A stretch of DNA of 54,750 nt from NCBI GenBank assembly GCA_021741065.1, contig JAIOYN010000002.1, positions 1 to 54,750 of the forward strand, in the 5' to 3' direction. The DNA is from Sphingomonadaceae bacterium. GTDB lineage: Bacteria > Pseudomonadota > Alphaproteobacteria > Sphingomonadales > Sphingomonadaceae. Positions 43,132-50,287 of the stretch are shown here, piece by piece. The notes below the pieces were generated by a model, which was not told where the DNA came from, made no database searches, and saw nothing but the letters and a program-made list of their open reading frames with translations. The stretch's first letter is position 1; every line of letters begins with the position of its first letter. Both the position numbers and the translations under genes were made by a program.

Positions 43132-44304
43132 CTATTTCTTGGGAGCGGATGCAGCGTGCTTGGACGCGAACGCGCCGATCGCATCGGACTGTGCCTTGGC
43201 TAGTTCGTCGCGCACGGCGCGAGCATAGAGTTCACTGGATTTAAGACGGCGATTGGTCTTCTTGAAATGCGGGATCACATATTCACCAAACAAATGATAA
43301 TGGTGCTTTTTAGCATTCCAGTTGGCCCAGTTGTGATCGAAGAGCAGAAAAGCGCCGAAGCCGCCATTAGACAAATCTTGCAGATTCTCGATCTGCTCAA
43401 TGGCATCCTCGTAGGTACCTATGACCGCTGATCCAGACGATAAGGCCCATTCTATGTAATCATCGAGCGAGCTTCCTGTCGGCACCATCTGGGGTGTCGG
43501 GGTGGTGTGTTGCAAATAGTCACAGAACTCGCGCAGACCAAAGGCGACATCTTTGAGCGCTTGATCTCTGGTCTCGGCGAGGTGCATCAGCCCGACCAGC
43601 CGCCATTTGTCACGATCCACTGTCTTGTTGCATTCCTTCGCCCGCGCTTCTGCAACATCCCAATGCATCGCGAGTACATCGACGCCCGCTTTCATCGTCG
43701 CGCCGATTGAGATCAATCCGATGCCATGCTGACCGGCCAGGCGCGGCCCCGAAGGTGACACGATCGCAGCGGCAAGCACTTCTGGATGGGGGTCCTGATA
43801 GAAATCAAGCTGAATTCGGGCGTTTACCAGTTTATAACGCTTGGTTTCGATCGAGATCGGCTCATCGCTGGTGAGCAGGTGCATGAGAACTGCTGTATCC
43901 TCTTCCAGCGCATCACGCTGCTCCGACGGATGAATACCAAGCATGGCAGCATCCGTGGCCAGCGCCCCTGGCCCCAAGCCAAGCATAACCCGACCACGTG
44001 TAAGATGATCCAGCATCGCAAGGCGATCTGCGATCCAGAGTGGATTGTGATAAGGCAGCGAAACAACGCCTGTGCCAAGCCGGATGTGTTTTGTCTGCGC
44101 CGCGACATGCGCAATGAACATCATCGGATCACCAATCGGCTCTGCACCGCCCGAGTGATGCTCACCAATCCATGCTTCATCAAACCCGATACTGTCCATC
44201 AACTGCACAATCTCGGTGTCGCGCTGCAGCGCATAGGTCGGATTGTAATTCACCGGTAAATGATGTGGCGGCACAAATGCACCAAAACGAAGCCGATCAG
44301 ACAT
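43132..44304 (-). CDS. Luciferase-like flavin monooxygenase (LimB-like group)
   Basis: A 390-residue TIM-barrel monooxygenase using reduced FMN supplied by a separate reductase, or possibly F420. Signature segments are FDEAWIGEHHSGG, IRLGTGVVSLPYHNPL and GRVMLGLGPGALATDA. This combination is shared with limonene 1,2-monooxygenase-like enzymes as I recall them. It is probably the last gene of the operon starting at 48224. Terpene or ketone oxygenation is possible, but no flavin reductase gene is present in the window. Confidence 0.85.
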   Translation of the reverse strand: MSDRLRFGAFVPPHHLPVNYNPTYALQRDTEIVQLMDSIGFDEAWIGEHHSGGAEPIGDPMMFIAHVAAQTKHIRLGTGVVSLPYHNPLWIADRLAMLDHLTRGRVMLGLGPGALATDAAMLGIHPSEQRDALEEDTAVLMHLLTSDEPISIETKRYKLVNARIQLDFYQDPHPEVLAAAIVSPSGPRLAGQHGIGLISIGATMKAGVDVLAMHWDVAEARAKECNKTVDRDKWRLVGLMHLAETRDQALKDVAFGLREFCDYLQHTTPTPQMVPTGSSLDDYIEWALSSGSAVIGTYEDAIEQIENLQDLSNGGFGAFLLFDHNWANWNAKKHHYHLFGEYVIPHFKKTNRRLKSSELYARAVRDELAKAQSDAIGAFASKHAASAPKK

Positions 44305-44347
44305 AAAAAATCTCCCTTACCAGGCCCGATCGGCCCATATCGTTATC

Positions 44348-46729
44348 TTAAAACTTATACTTCGCTTCGATTAGGAATGTCCGCGGCTCACCCGGTACAA
44401 CGGTATTCAGCGAGAACAGGCTGTAGAAGGCAATGCCACCCACATAATATGTCTTTTTAAAGGCGTTCTTCACTATCCCGGCAAGTGACCAGCCAGCATC
44501 CATGCTTTCAATCCCTAAACGGAAGTTGGCGAGCGTATAGCCCGAGATGTCACTGAAAGGGTTGATTGTATCGTTCGTCGAGCCAAAAAATGTCTTAGTC
44601 TGGTGATAGACATCACCTCGAATTGACGCCTCAATGCTATCGCTCAACGGTACAGTCACTTCGGCATAGGCCGAGGCGCTCCATCTGGGCGTATCGGGAT
44701 AAGGCCCGAAATTGACGAGCGGGTTGGCAAAAACCTTGACACGCCCGTCAGTAAACCGCGCTTTGGTGTAGTTGAGACTGCCGCCCATGTTGAGCCACGA
44801 CGCCGGATTGATCGACCCGTCTAATTCAAACCCACTTACTTTCGATTCCGGCACATTAACTGTCAAACCAGCGAGTGAGCCATTGATTGAAACATAGTTA
44901 GCGCGCTGAATGTCTTCTATCTTCATTGTGTAAAGGGCAAGGTTCAGACGCGTTGGTGCCGTGCCGAGATCGCCCTTAAGTTTTAGTCCAAGTTCAAAAT
45001 CCTGGGCGGATTCTTGACCATATGCAGCGCCGGCATTATTGCCAGTACCTGCCAACGGCGGCGCATAGAAGTTGAAACCACCGCTCCGAAAGCCCTTCCT
45101 CGTCTTGAAATAGGCTAGGACATTGCTGTTAAACTGTTGTTCAATGCCCAGCGACCAGCTGAAGTTTTTGAACGTCTCCTCCTGCGCTCCCTTAACATAT
45201 TCTGGCCTAGGGTTGGTGATGAAAAAGTCATCTCGCGTATGTTCAAACGTCACTTTTTCAGAGGAATAGCGCGCACCAGCAGTCAAGCTAAGGCCATCTA
45301 GTCCCGTCATTTCACTCAGATCGAGCGTGCCTTGGCCATAGCCTGCAAATGTCTTGTTTGTCGTCCGGCCAGAATTGTACTGGTTCGTGCATGGGATAAA
45401 AGGTTCCAGACAAACAATCTTACTGAGCGACCGGCTATTATCGCTCTCATCGGAGAAATAGATACCAACCACATAGGTCAGTGCCTTGTTGAATGCTTTG
45501 CCATTCAACTGGAGTTCCTCGCTGAATTGCCTAATTGTTCCCCCGCGTCCGATATCATCATTGTTCTGACCAAAAACGCCGTTGCTGTCGATCGTCAGGT
45601 TGGAGCCATCAAATTCGCCACCTTCTAGGGACTTTTGGCGTACATAACCGAGGACGTTCTTAATTTGTGTATCATCGCCAATATCGAAGGTCGTGATGTT
45701 CGACATCACCACTGAGTTAGCTCGGATGAAGTTGGCCCCATCCTGATCAACAATATAAGGACCACGAGCGTTTTGCTTTGCAGCGGCCCCAGCAAGGCCC
45801 AAAGGATCAGCCTTTGGGTGGAGGGCGAGATAGGAGTTCCACGCACCAGGAACGCCGCCAAGCGCCGCACCCAAGTTCGGGCTATAAAGCAGCGCAGCCG
45901 GCACGAACGATGTCGCGGGATTTGGATTTACATTCCGAATTACGCCTGTCGTGCTGCCGCCACCGGTATGGCTGTAGGCGACGACGAGATTATTCTCGAT
46001 AGTATCATTCGGCTTGATTGTCAGGCTACCCCGGACGTTTTCCCGCTTTACATCGCCAACCCTCTGTTGGTTATACAGATTAAACTGAAAGCCATCGCGA
46101 CGCTGGAGATAGCCTGCGACGCGCAGCAATACTTTTTCGTCGACGATCGGCACATTGATCGCGCCTTCGGCCTGAAAATGAGAAAAATTGCCCGCGCGGA
46201 CCGATATGTAGCCGCCCATTTCATTCGTCGGTTTCGCCGACGTGAAGAGAACGGCACCACCAGTCGAGTTGCGGCCAAACAATGTCCCTTGAGGACCCTT
46301 CAAGACCTGAATTGAATCCAGGTCATAGAAGGACGATGCGCCAACACTGCCGACCTGCACCTCGTTAAAGTAGGGAAGCACCGACGGTCTTGAACTGGTG
46401 AAAGCGTCGACGGTCTGACCTCGAATGGAGTAATTCAACTGATTTCCGCTTTGCCCTGCCTTGATCGTCAGTCCGGGCGTTGCAATCTGGAGGTCTGCTT
46501 CAGAAACGATGGCCTGCTTTGACAGGAGTTCGCCGCTGACCACCGAAATCGCAACCGGCGTCCGCTCGAGTGATTCCGAGCGCCGCTGCGCGGTCACGAT
46601 TATATCGCCATCATTATAGGCCTCATCTGAATTAGCCGACTGAGGCGCGCTTTGCGCAATTGCAGTTGAACATTGGAATGCGGCAAAAGCGGCAGCCACA
46701 TAGGCAAATTTTGATTTCTGTATTGTCAT
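44348..46729 (-). CDS. TonB-dependent outer-membrane receptor
   Basis: A 793-residue receptor that imports a substrate across the outer membrane with TonB energy. It has a signal peptide (about 1-25, ending FQCSTAIAQ), a TonB-box/plug start IIVTAQRRSESLERTPVAISVV, plug motifs LKGPQGTLFGRNSTGGAV, and a 22-strand barrel ending in the C-terminal Phe (AKYKF). Sphingomonad receptors of this type sit with catabolic genes and take up hydrophobic compounds. It lies 39 bases behind the DUF59 gene in the operon from 48224, giving the uptake component for the cluster. Confidence 0.95.
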   Translation of the reverse strand: MTIQKSKFAYVAAAFAAFQCSTAIAQSAPQSANSDEAYNDGDIIVTAQRRSESLERTPVAISVVSGELLSKQAIVSEADLQIATPGLTIKAGQSGNQLNYSIRGQTVDAFTSSRPSVLPYFNEVQVGSVGASSFYDLDSIQVLKGPQGTLFGRNSTGGAVLFTSAKPTNEMGGYISVRAGNFSHFQAEGAINVPIVDEKVLLRVAGYLQRRDGFQFNLYNQQRVGDVKRENVRGSLTIKPNDTIENNLVVAYSHTGGGSTTGVIRNVNPNPATSFVPAALLYSPNLGAALGGVPGAWNSYLALHPKADPLGLAGAAAKQNARGPYIVDQDGANFIRANSVVMSNITTFDIGDDTQIKNVLGYVRQKSLEGGEFDGSNLTIDSNGVFGQNNDDIGRGGTIRQFSEELQLNGKAFNKALTYVVGIYFSDESDNSRSLSKIVCLEPFIPCTNQYNSGRTTNKTFAGYGQGTLDLSEMTGLDGLSLTAGARYSSEKVTFEHTRDDFFITNPRPEYVKGAQEETFKNFSWSLGIEQQFNSNVLAYFKTRKGFRSGGFNFYAPPLAGTGNNAGAAYGQESAQDFELGLKLKGDLGTAPTRLNLALYTMKIEDIQRANYVSINGSLAGLTVNVPESKVSGFELDGSINPASWLNMGGSLNYTKARFTDGRVKVFANPLVNFGPYPDTPRWSASAYAEVTVPLSDSIEASIRGDVYHQTKTFFGSTNDTINPFSDISGYTLANFRLGIESMDAGWSLAGIVKNAFKKTYYVGGIAFYSLFSLNTVVPGEPRTFLIEAKYKF

Positions 46730-46768
46730 AACACTACCTCCCTATTTTTCTTTTACAAATTATCGCAT

Positions 46769-47116
46769 CTAACTGGTTGAATATCGGCTTTGGAGCATGG
46801 CAGAGCGTCGCTCCTTTGAGGCGCTACTGATCATTTCAGGTGTCCAATCCAAGCCGTTGTCGGCACTCAAGGACACGCTGGTGACGCCTGGCAACGCCAT
46901 GAGCCGAGCATGCGCTTCCGTTTTAAAGAAGCCTATCATGTGACAAAAAGGCGAGGTCAGCCGCAACTCGATAGAGACGGCGCCAAGGTCGCTTACCTCA
47001 AGCGCGCCGATCAGCCCCATTTCACCGAGCCCCATAGGTACACCGCTGGCCACGCTGCATGGGTCCTTGATCTCGTCAAGCGCAGCGATGATGGCAGAGT
47101 ACTTCGCGTCAAGCAT
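46769..47116 (-). CDS. DUF59/MIP18-family protein (PaaD-like)
   Basis: A 115-residue single-domain protein. The order AALDEIKDPCSVASGVPMGLGEMGLI, LRLTSPFCHMIGFFKTEAHARLMALPGV and ADNGLDWTPEMIS is that of DUF59 proteins, which help assemble or load Fe-S or other metal centres. The conserved Cys (SPFCHM) is present. The ATG at 47116 overlaps the amidohydrolase stop by 8 bases, which decides against the longer start at 47239. Its coupling to a metallohydrolase suggests it matures that enzyme or a partner; this is inference. Confidence 0.85.
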   Translation of the reverse strand: MLDAKYSAIIAALDEIKDPCSVASGVPMGLGEMGLIGALEVSDLGAVSIELRLTSPFCHMIGFFKTEAHARLMALPGVTSVSLSADNGLDWTPEMISSASKERRSAMLQSRYSTS

Positions 47117-48224
47117 TTTCGAGCCTCGCGTCAGCAGGCGAGGACATTGTAATTGTCGAATATGGCTTTGGTAACGCAGCGTCCGCCGGGCGACTGAATT
47201 CATCACCTGCAATCGCCCGCTTGCACGCATCAAGATCAATCCCGTGCAGTCGCGCGAACGTACCGCTCAGCATATTCTCCTTATTCGCCCGCGTAATCTG
47301 TTTCATGGGCATAAACAGACCGGCACTATCGAGGCTCTCTTCAGAGAATGCAAACTTGGCAAAGGCCTCAAGCCCGGCTTGGGGATGATGGAGCGTTCCG
47401 CCTGAACCCCAGAACATCCGGTCCAGAACACTAGTGCCGCCCACTTTGCATAGACCAAGCAAAATCTGTTCAAACACCTTCGGGCGGCGCTCGACGATGA
47501 TATTGTGGATTTCCATGTTAATATAAACATTGGCAAAGCGGCCGAGCAACCAAGCAGTCTCGTCCAGAAATGCCAAGCCGCCATGTACGATCTCAAACGT
47601 GAGGTCAGGGAAATCGGTCGCCGCATTCTCAAGATCGCTGGGATTGTAAGCGTCGCCCACGGCGAAGGGTCCGATTGGCACTGCTTTGTGTATAGCAACA
47701 TGTTTTAAGCCAAGTTTGGCCGCACGCTCGTAGAGCGGATAGATTAATTTGGGGTCATCCATCCGCCACGAAATCGGCCCCCTTCCATCCCAGCTGGTGG
47801 GATACAACTTCAGACCGAGTGGCTTGAACAGATCAGTCTGTTCATCCAGCGCCCGAATTGCCTCCGCCCCTTTGAGCGGATCAACACAGGCATAGGCACC
47901 GATGAAACGCGAGGGATAGCGGCTAATCGCCTCAGCTGCTTTGGGCACCGACGAATAGCCGTCTTTGAACGATGAAATGGCGAGCGGATGGACGACTGCA
48001 ACATCCGTGTTACTTTCACCAAATAACAGATTTGCGGCATCCTCTACTGTCCAGTCACGAAGATAATTTTCACGGCTCATAGCATATTGAGGATCAGGCG
48101 GATCAGCTGCAAGTGCATAAGCGAGATCAACCATCGCCTTCCCCAGCACCGGATCCTCCCAATTTTCGGGGAGATGATTATAGGCGTGCGCGACAGCATC
48201 AAGCACAAACATATCGTCTATCAT
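47109..48224 (-). CDS. Amidohydrolase-related (amidohydrolase_2) protein
   Basis: A 371-residue TIM-barrel hydrolase or decarboxylase of the ACMSD/amidohydrolase_2 group. The usual N-terminal DxHxH metal motif is replaced by DAVAHAYNH (9-17), a pattern of a particular subgroup. Later ligands may come from HKAVP and FEIVHGGLAF, and WGSGG closes the barrel. It heads the operon amidohydrolase, DUF59, TonB receptor, luciferase-like enzyme. The promoter region carries operators of both classes. The substrate is unknown. Confidence 0.87.
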   Translation of the reverse strand: MIDDMFVLDAVAHAYNHLPENWEDPVLGKAMVDLAYALAADPPDPQYAMSRENYLRDWTVEDAANLLFGESNTDVAVVHPLAISSFKDGYSSVPKAAEAISRYPSRFIGAYACVDPLKGAEAIRALDEQTDLFKPLGLKLYPTSWDGRGPISWRMDDPKLIYPLYERAAKLGLKHVAIHKAVPIGPFAVGDAYNPSDLENAATDFPDLTFEIVHGGLAFLDETAWLLGRFANVYINMEIHNIIVERRPKVFEQILLGLCKVGGTSVLDRMFWGSGGTLHHPQAGLEAFAKFAFSEESLDSAGLFMPMKQITRANKENMLSGTFARLHGIDLDACKRAIAGDEFSRPADAALPKPYSTITMSSPADARLENA

Positions 48225-48274
48225 AGCACCACTCCTCGATTAGCCGAATGTCCCCGAACCATAACACTTTCTCT

Positions 48275-48303
48275 ATAATGCAACGCCTATGTTGATTAGT
48301 CAA
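48275..48303 (-). promoter_or_regulatory. Predicted promoter of the amidohydrolase/TonB-receptor operon
   Basis: On the minus strand TTGACT (48303-48298), a 17-base spacer, then CATTAT (48280-48275). It is about 50 bases before the start codon at 48224. The -35 element overlaps operator A5, and operator B5 lies just upstream. Confidence 0.55.
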
Positions 48304-48315
48304 CACTAGTATTGA
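48300..48315. promoter_or_regulatory. Operator A5, class-A site in a right-arm promoter
   Basis: TCAAC-ACTAGT-ATTGA, one base off the perfect class-A arms. It overlaps the -35 element. A second overlapping palindrome GTTGA-TTAG-TCAAC covers 48291-48304. Confidence 0.55.
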
Positions 48316-48322
48316 TTATTTT

Positions 48323-48338
48323 AAACAATCGTTTGTTT
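48323..48338. promoter_or_regulatory. Palindromic operator B5 (AAACAA-N4-TTGTTT)
   Basis: AAACAA-TCGT-TTGTTT with perfect arms, 7 bases from operator A5 and identical to B3 in all 16 positions. Confidence 0.75.
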
Positions 48339-48462
48339 TATTACAGCCGACGATATTAAGGAATTGGATACAACGCAAGCGAATTGCGTGTGTCCCGTTT
48401 GACGTACTCTTCTGGAATGTGACCCGAAATGATTAGAGCCCGGCACGCAAGGTGTCGGGCTC

Positions 48463-48564
48463 ATGAAGCGCAGCAGGTTCAGTGAAGGGCAGAATATAGT
48501 GGTATTGAAGGTGCAGGAGGCGGACATGGTTGCGCGGCATCACGATATGTTGTTGCCAGAATAG
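48463..48564 (+). pseudogene. Remnant of an IS3-family orfA
   Basis: A 33-codon frame starting MKRSRFSEGQNIVVLKVQEADM, clearly related to the opening of IS3-family OrfA proteins (MKRSRFTEEQII.ILKEQEAG). The following ARHHDM resembles the degraded CRRHGI helix. It then hits a stop, and no further transposase part follows. This marks decayed mobile DNA at the right end of the catabolic block. The surrounding 48.34-48.69 kb holds no other recognisable gene. Confidence 0.6.
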
Positions 48565-48693
48565 AGCCTGAGCGGGCAACGACAACAAACCGTTTAGCCA
48601 ATGAAGGCGGTTCCAAATCTTCTCAAGGCTACGCTTGTCGCAAAACCCCCCACAACAATCCTTAGGTTATGCCGATGACCTGATATTTGGCAT

Positions 48694-49068
48694 GTGCGAC
48701 ATTCGCGTATGTTTAACAAAAATACCAAAAAGCCGGTGCGTGTGCCTGCCGCTTCAACATTGGATAGCAGCCAAGACCTGCCATCGTGGGTATACGCAAA
48801 GCCTGAGCCTATGGCTCACGCAGCAACGCCACAAGTGTCGGCGGAAAACTCGGGCGACGGACAAGGCGATATCCACGCCCGTAAAGCTTACCTGCGCGCA
48901 GTCATATCCCGCCTCGAAGTGGGTGATGAAAACATCCGCATTATCGGAGAGAAGACCAGCCTTGAGAAGGCTGTTGGTACCGCACTAACCGGGAAAATCC
49001 CTGTTAGTGGTTTGGTACGTAAGTGGTGCACCCGGAGCGATTCGAACGCCCGGCCCTCAGATTCGTAG
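48694..49068 (+). pseudogene. C-terminal remnant of a serine recombinase
   Basis: A 124-codon frame whose second half (ARKAYLRAVISRLEVGDENIRIIGEKTSLEKAV, given here in two parts: ARKAYLRAVISRLEVGDENI and RIIGEKTSLEKAV) resembles the C-terminal tail of large recombinase-family proteins. No N-terminal catalytic domain is present upstream. The last 15 codons read antisense through the tRNA-Arg gene. The real start is uncertain (ATG at 48694 or 48709), and the product is probably not functional. Confidence 0.55.
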
Positions 49069-49100
49069 TCTGATGCTCTATCCAGCTGAGCTACGGGTGC
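49024..49100 (-). tRNA. tRNA-Arg (anticodon ACG)
   Basis: A 77-base cloverleaf on the minus strand. The acceptor stem GCACCCG pairs with CGGGTGC, followed by A and an encoded CCA. The D arm has AGCTCAGCTGGATAGAGC and the T arm GTTCGAATC. The anticodon stem TCAGA/TCTGA encloses loop CTACGAA, giving ACG (read as ICG), which decodes CGU/CGC/CGA. Its 3' end faces the recombinase remnant, a usual place for island insertion. Confidence 0.95.
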
Positions 49101-49156
49101 ACTGGAGCGCCGCTATTAGGGACGGCTGCAAAGTTGTGCAAGACCTAATTTGACGT

Positions 49157-49678
49157 TTAAACCTGCTTGCACGTCGATTTCCGGCGGATTGCGTCCACGG
49201 CCGGAAATTCAGATGGATTGGCAAGCAATATGCGCACCAGTGCAAGGCCCCGGTCATAACCCAAAAGCACAGGTTCATATCCCGCTGGCGCTATTTGCCC
49301 CTGCTTGATCAATGCCAGACGGGCGGGTTCGCCTTTGGTATCGCGATCGCTCCGCACGGCGGCAACATCCGTTCGCGCATCGAAGATGCTGACGGACCAA
49401 TAGCGCCCGGGAACAGGTGAGACATCTATCAAAACCGGCCCCTTCGACAGGTCAAACACACAAGTCGAGTAAGATAAATCCGGGCTTGGCCGGACGATCG
49501 GTTGATTGTCGGCAGTCGCCATTTTTGAAAAGACAAAACGGTTCGACGCACCGTCACCACCGATCTTTTGAAGCGCCGCATACATCAACGCATAAGGCGT
49601 TGCTAATAAGGTCGCTTGATATGCACCCAAAGCGACAAGGCCGCCCGCCAATATCGGAAAAATCCAGCGCCGCATCAT
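49157..49678 (-). CDS. DUF1254-domain membrane-anchored protein
   Basis: A 173-residue protein with one N-terminal helix (RRWIFPILAGGLVALGAYQ) and a periplasmic domain containing LSYSTCVFDLSKGPVLIDV and RYWSVSIFDARTDV, as in DUF1254 proteins. The ATG at 49678 overlaps the stop of the DUF1214 gene and has AAGGA upstream. DUF1254 and DUF1214 are often one protein or neighbouring genes, here split in two coupled genes. The function is unknown. Confidence 0.8.
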   Translation of the reverse strand: MMRRWIFPILAGGLVALGAYQATLLATPYALMYAALQKIGGDGASNRFVFSKMATADNQPIVRPSPDLSYSTCVFDLSKGPVLIDVSPVPGRYWSVSIFDARTDVAAVRSDRDTKGEPARLALIKQGQIAPAGYEPVLLGYDRGLALVRILLANPSEFPAVDAIRRKSTCKQV

Positions 49679-50250
49679 GCACATCCTTTACGTTCAATGA
49701 CGGGGAGTTTTGCTTTTTCAGGACTATCGATGACCTCCGGCGAGGGATGATATAGCCGCAGGGTGAGGTTAAAAGCCTTTGCTGATCCCGTTGGCAGCCA
49801 ATTGCCAGCCTGCGCATCCGGCGATACCGCGAACGCCCATCGCCCTTGTGCGTCTGCGGTCACTGCGCTTGCTGCAACCGACCAACGGTTGGCGGCATTT
49901 TTAACAAGCCAACCTTCACCTTCATACAAGGTAACGCTCCACCAGCGGCCATCCAGCTTTCCGCCGCGCACATCATAACTGCAGCGGCCGTCCAGCTTGC
50001 GGCCATTGCTGTCGCGGCTGGCGGTGAAATACATCGCCTCTTTGGCAGGCAGGGCCATCAGGCCTGATAAAGCGACCTTGGCGCGGGTGAGCGTGCTTGC
50101 CTCCAATGTGCCGAAGCTTTTTCCTGTCTCCCAAGGTCCGTTGAGGACGAGGCCATCGTTTAAGCCGCCGCGCACCTGATGTACCGCAAAGGCGGTGCCA
50201 CCGACGAGCCCGAGTGCCATAACAATGACATATCTTTGCCAAGCCTTCAT
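49675..50250 (-). CDS. DUF1214-domain membrane-anchored protein
   Basis: A 191-residue protein: a short N-terminal membrane anchor (RYVIVMALGLVGGTAFAV), then a domain with YDVRGGKLDGRWWSVTLY and a C-terminal LTLRLYHPSPEVI typical of DUF1214. GAGAGGG precedes the ATG at 50250, which decides against 50265. It is coupled to the DUF1254 gene and lies 37 bases behind ppdK. Envelope location is inferred from the anchor; the role is unknown. Confidence 0.82.
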   Translation of the reverse strand: MKAWQRYVIVMALGLVGGTAFAVHQVRGGLNDGLVLNGPWETGKSFGTLEASTLTRAKVALSGLMALPAKEAMYFTASRDSNGRKLDGRCSYDVRGGKLDGRWWSVTLYEGEGWLVKNAANRWSVAASAVTADAQGRWAFAVSPDAQAGNWLPTGSAKAFNLTLRLYHPSPEVIDSPEKAKLPVIERKGCA

Positions 50251-50287
50251 AATCCCTCTCCTCAAGATCGAATGCTAGCCAGTTACC

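Noticed and set aside
48291-48304. Palindrome GTTGA-TTAG-TCAAC as a separate operator
   Set aside because: Arms are in the reverse order and the spacer is four bases; it overlaps A5 and the -35 element and occurs only once, so it was not counted as an independent class.
49024-49045. Possible attachment repeat from the tRNA-Arg 3' end
   Set aside because: No second copy of the tRNA 3' end was seen at the left border (3.5-6.1 kb), so no att pair is claimed.
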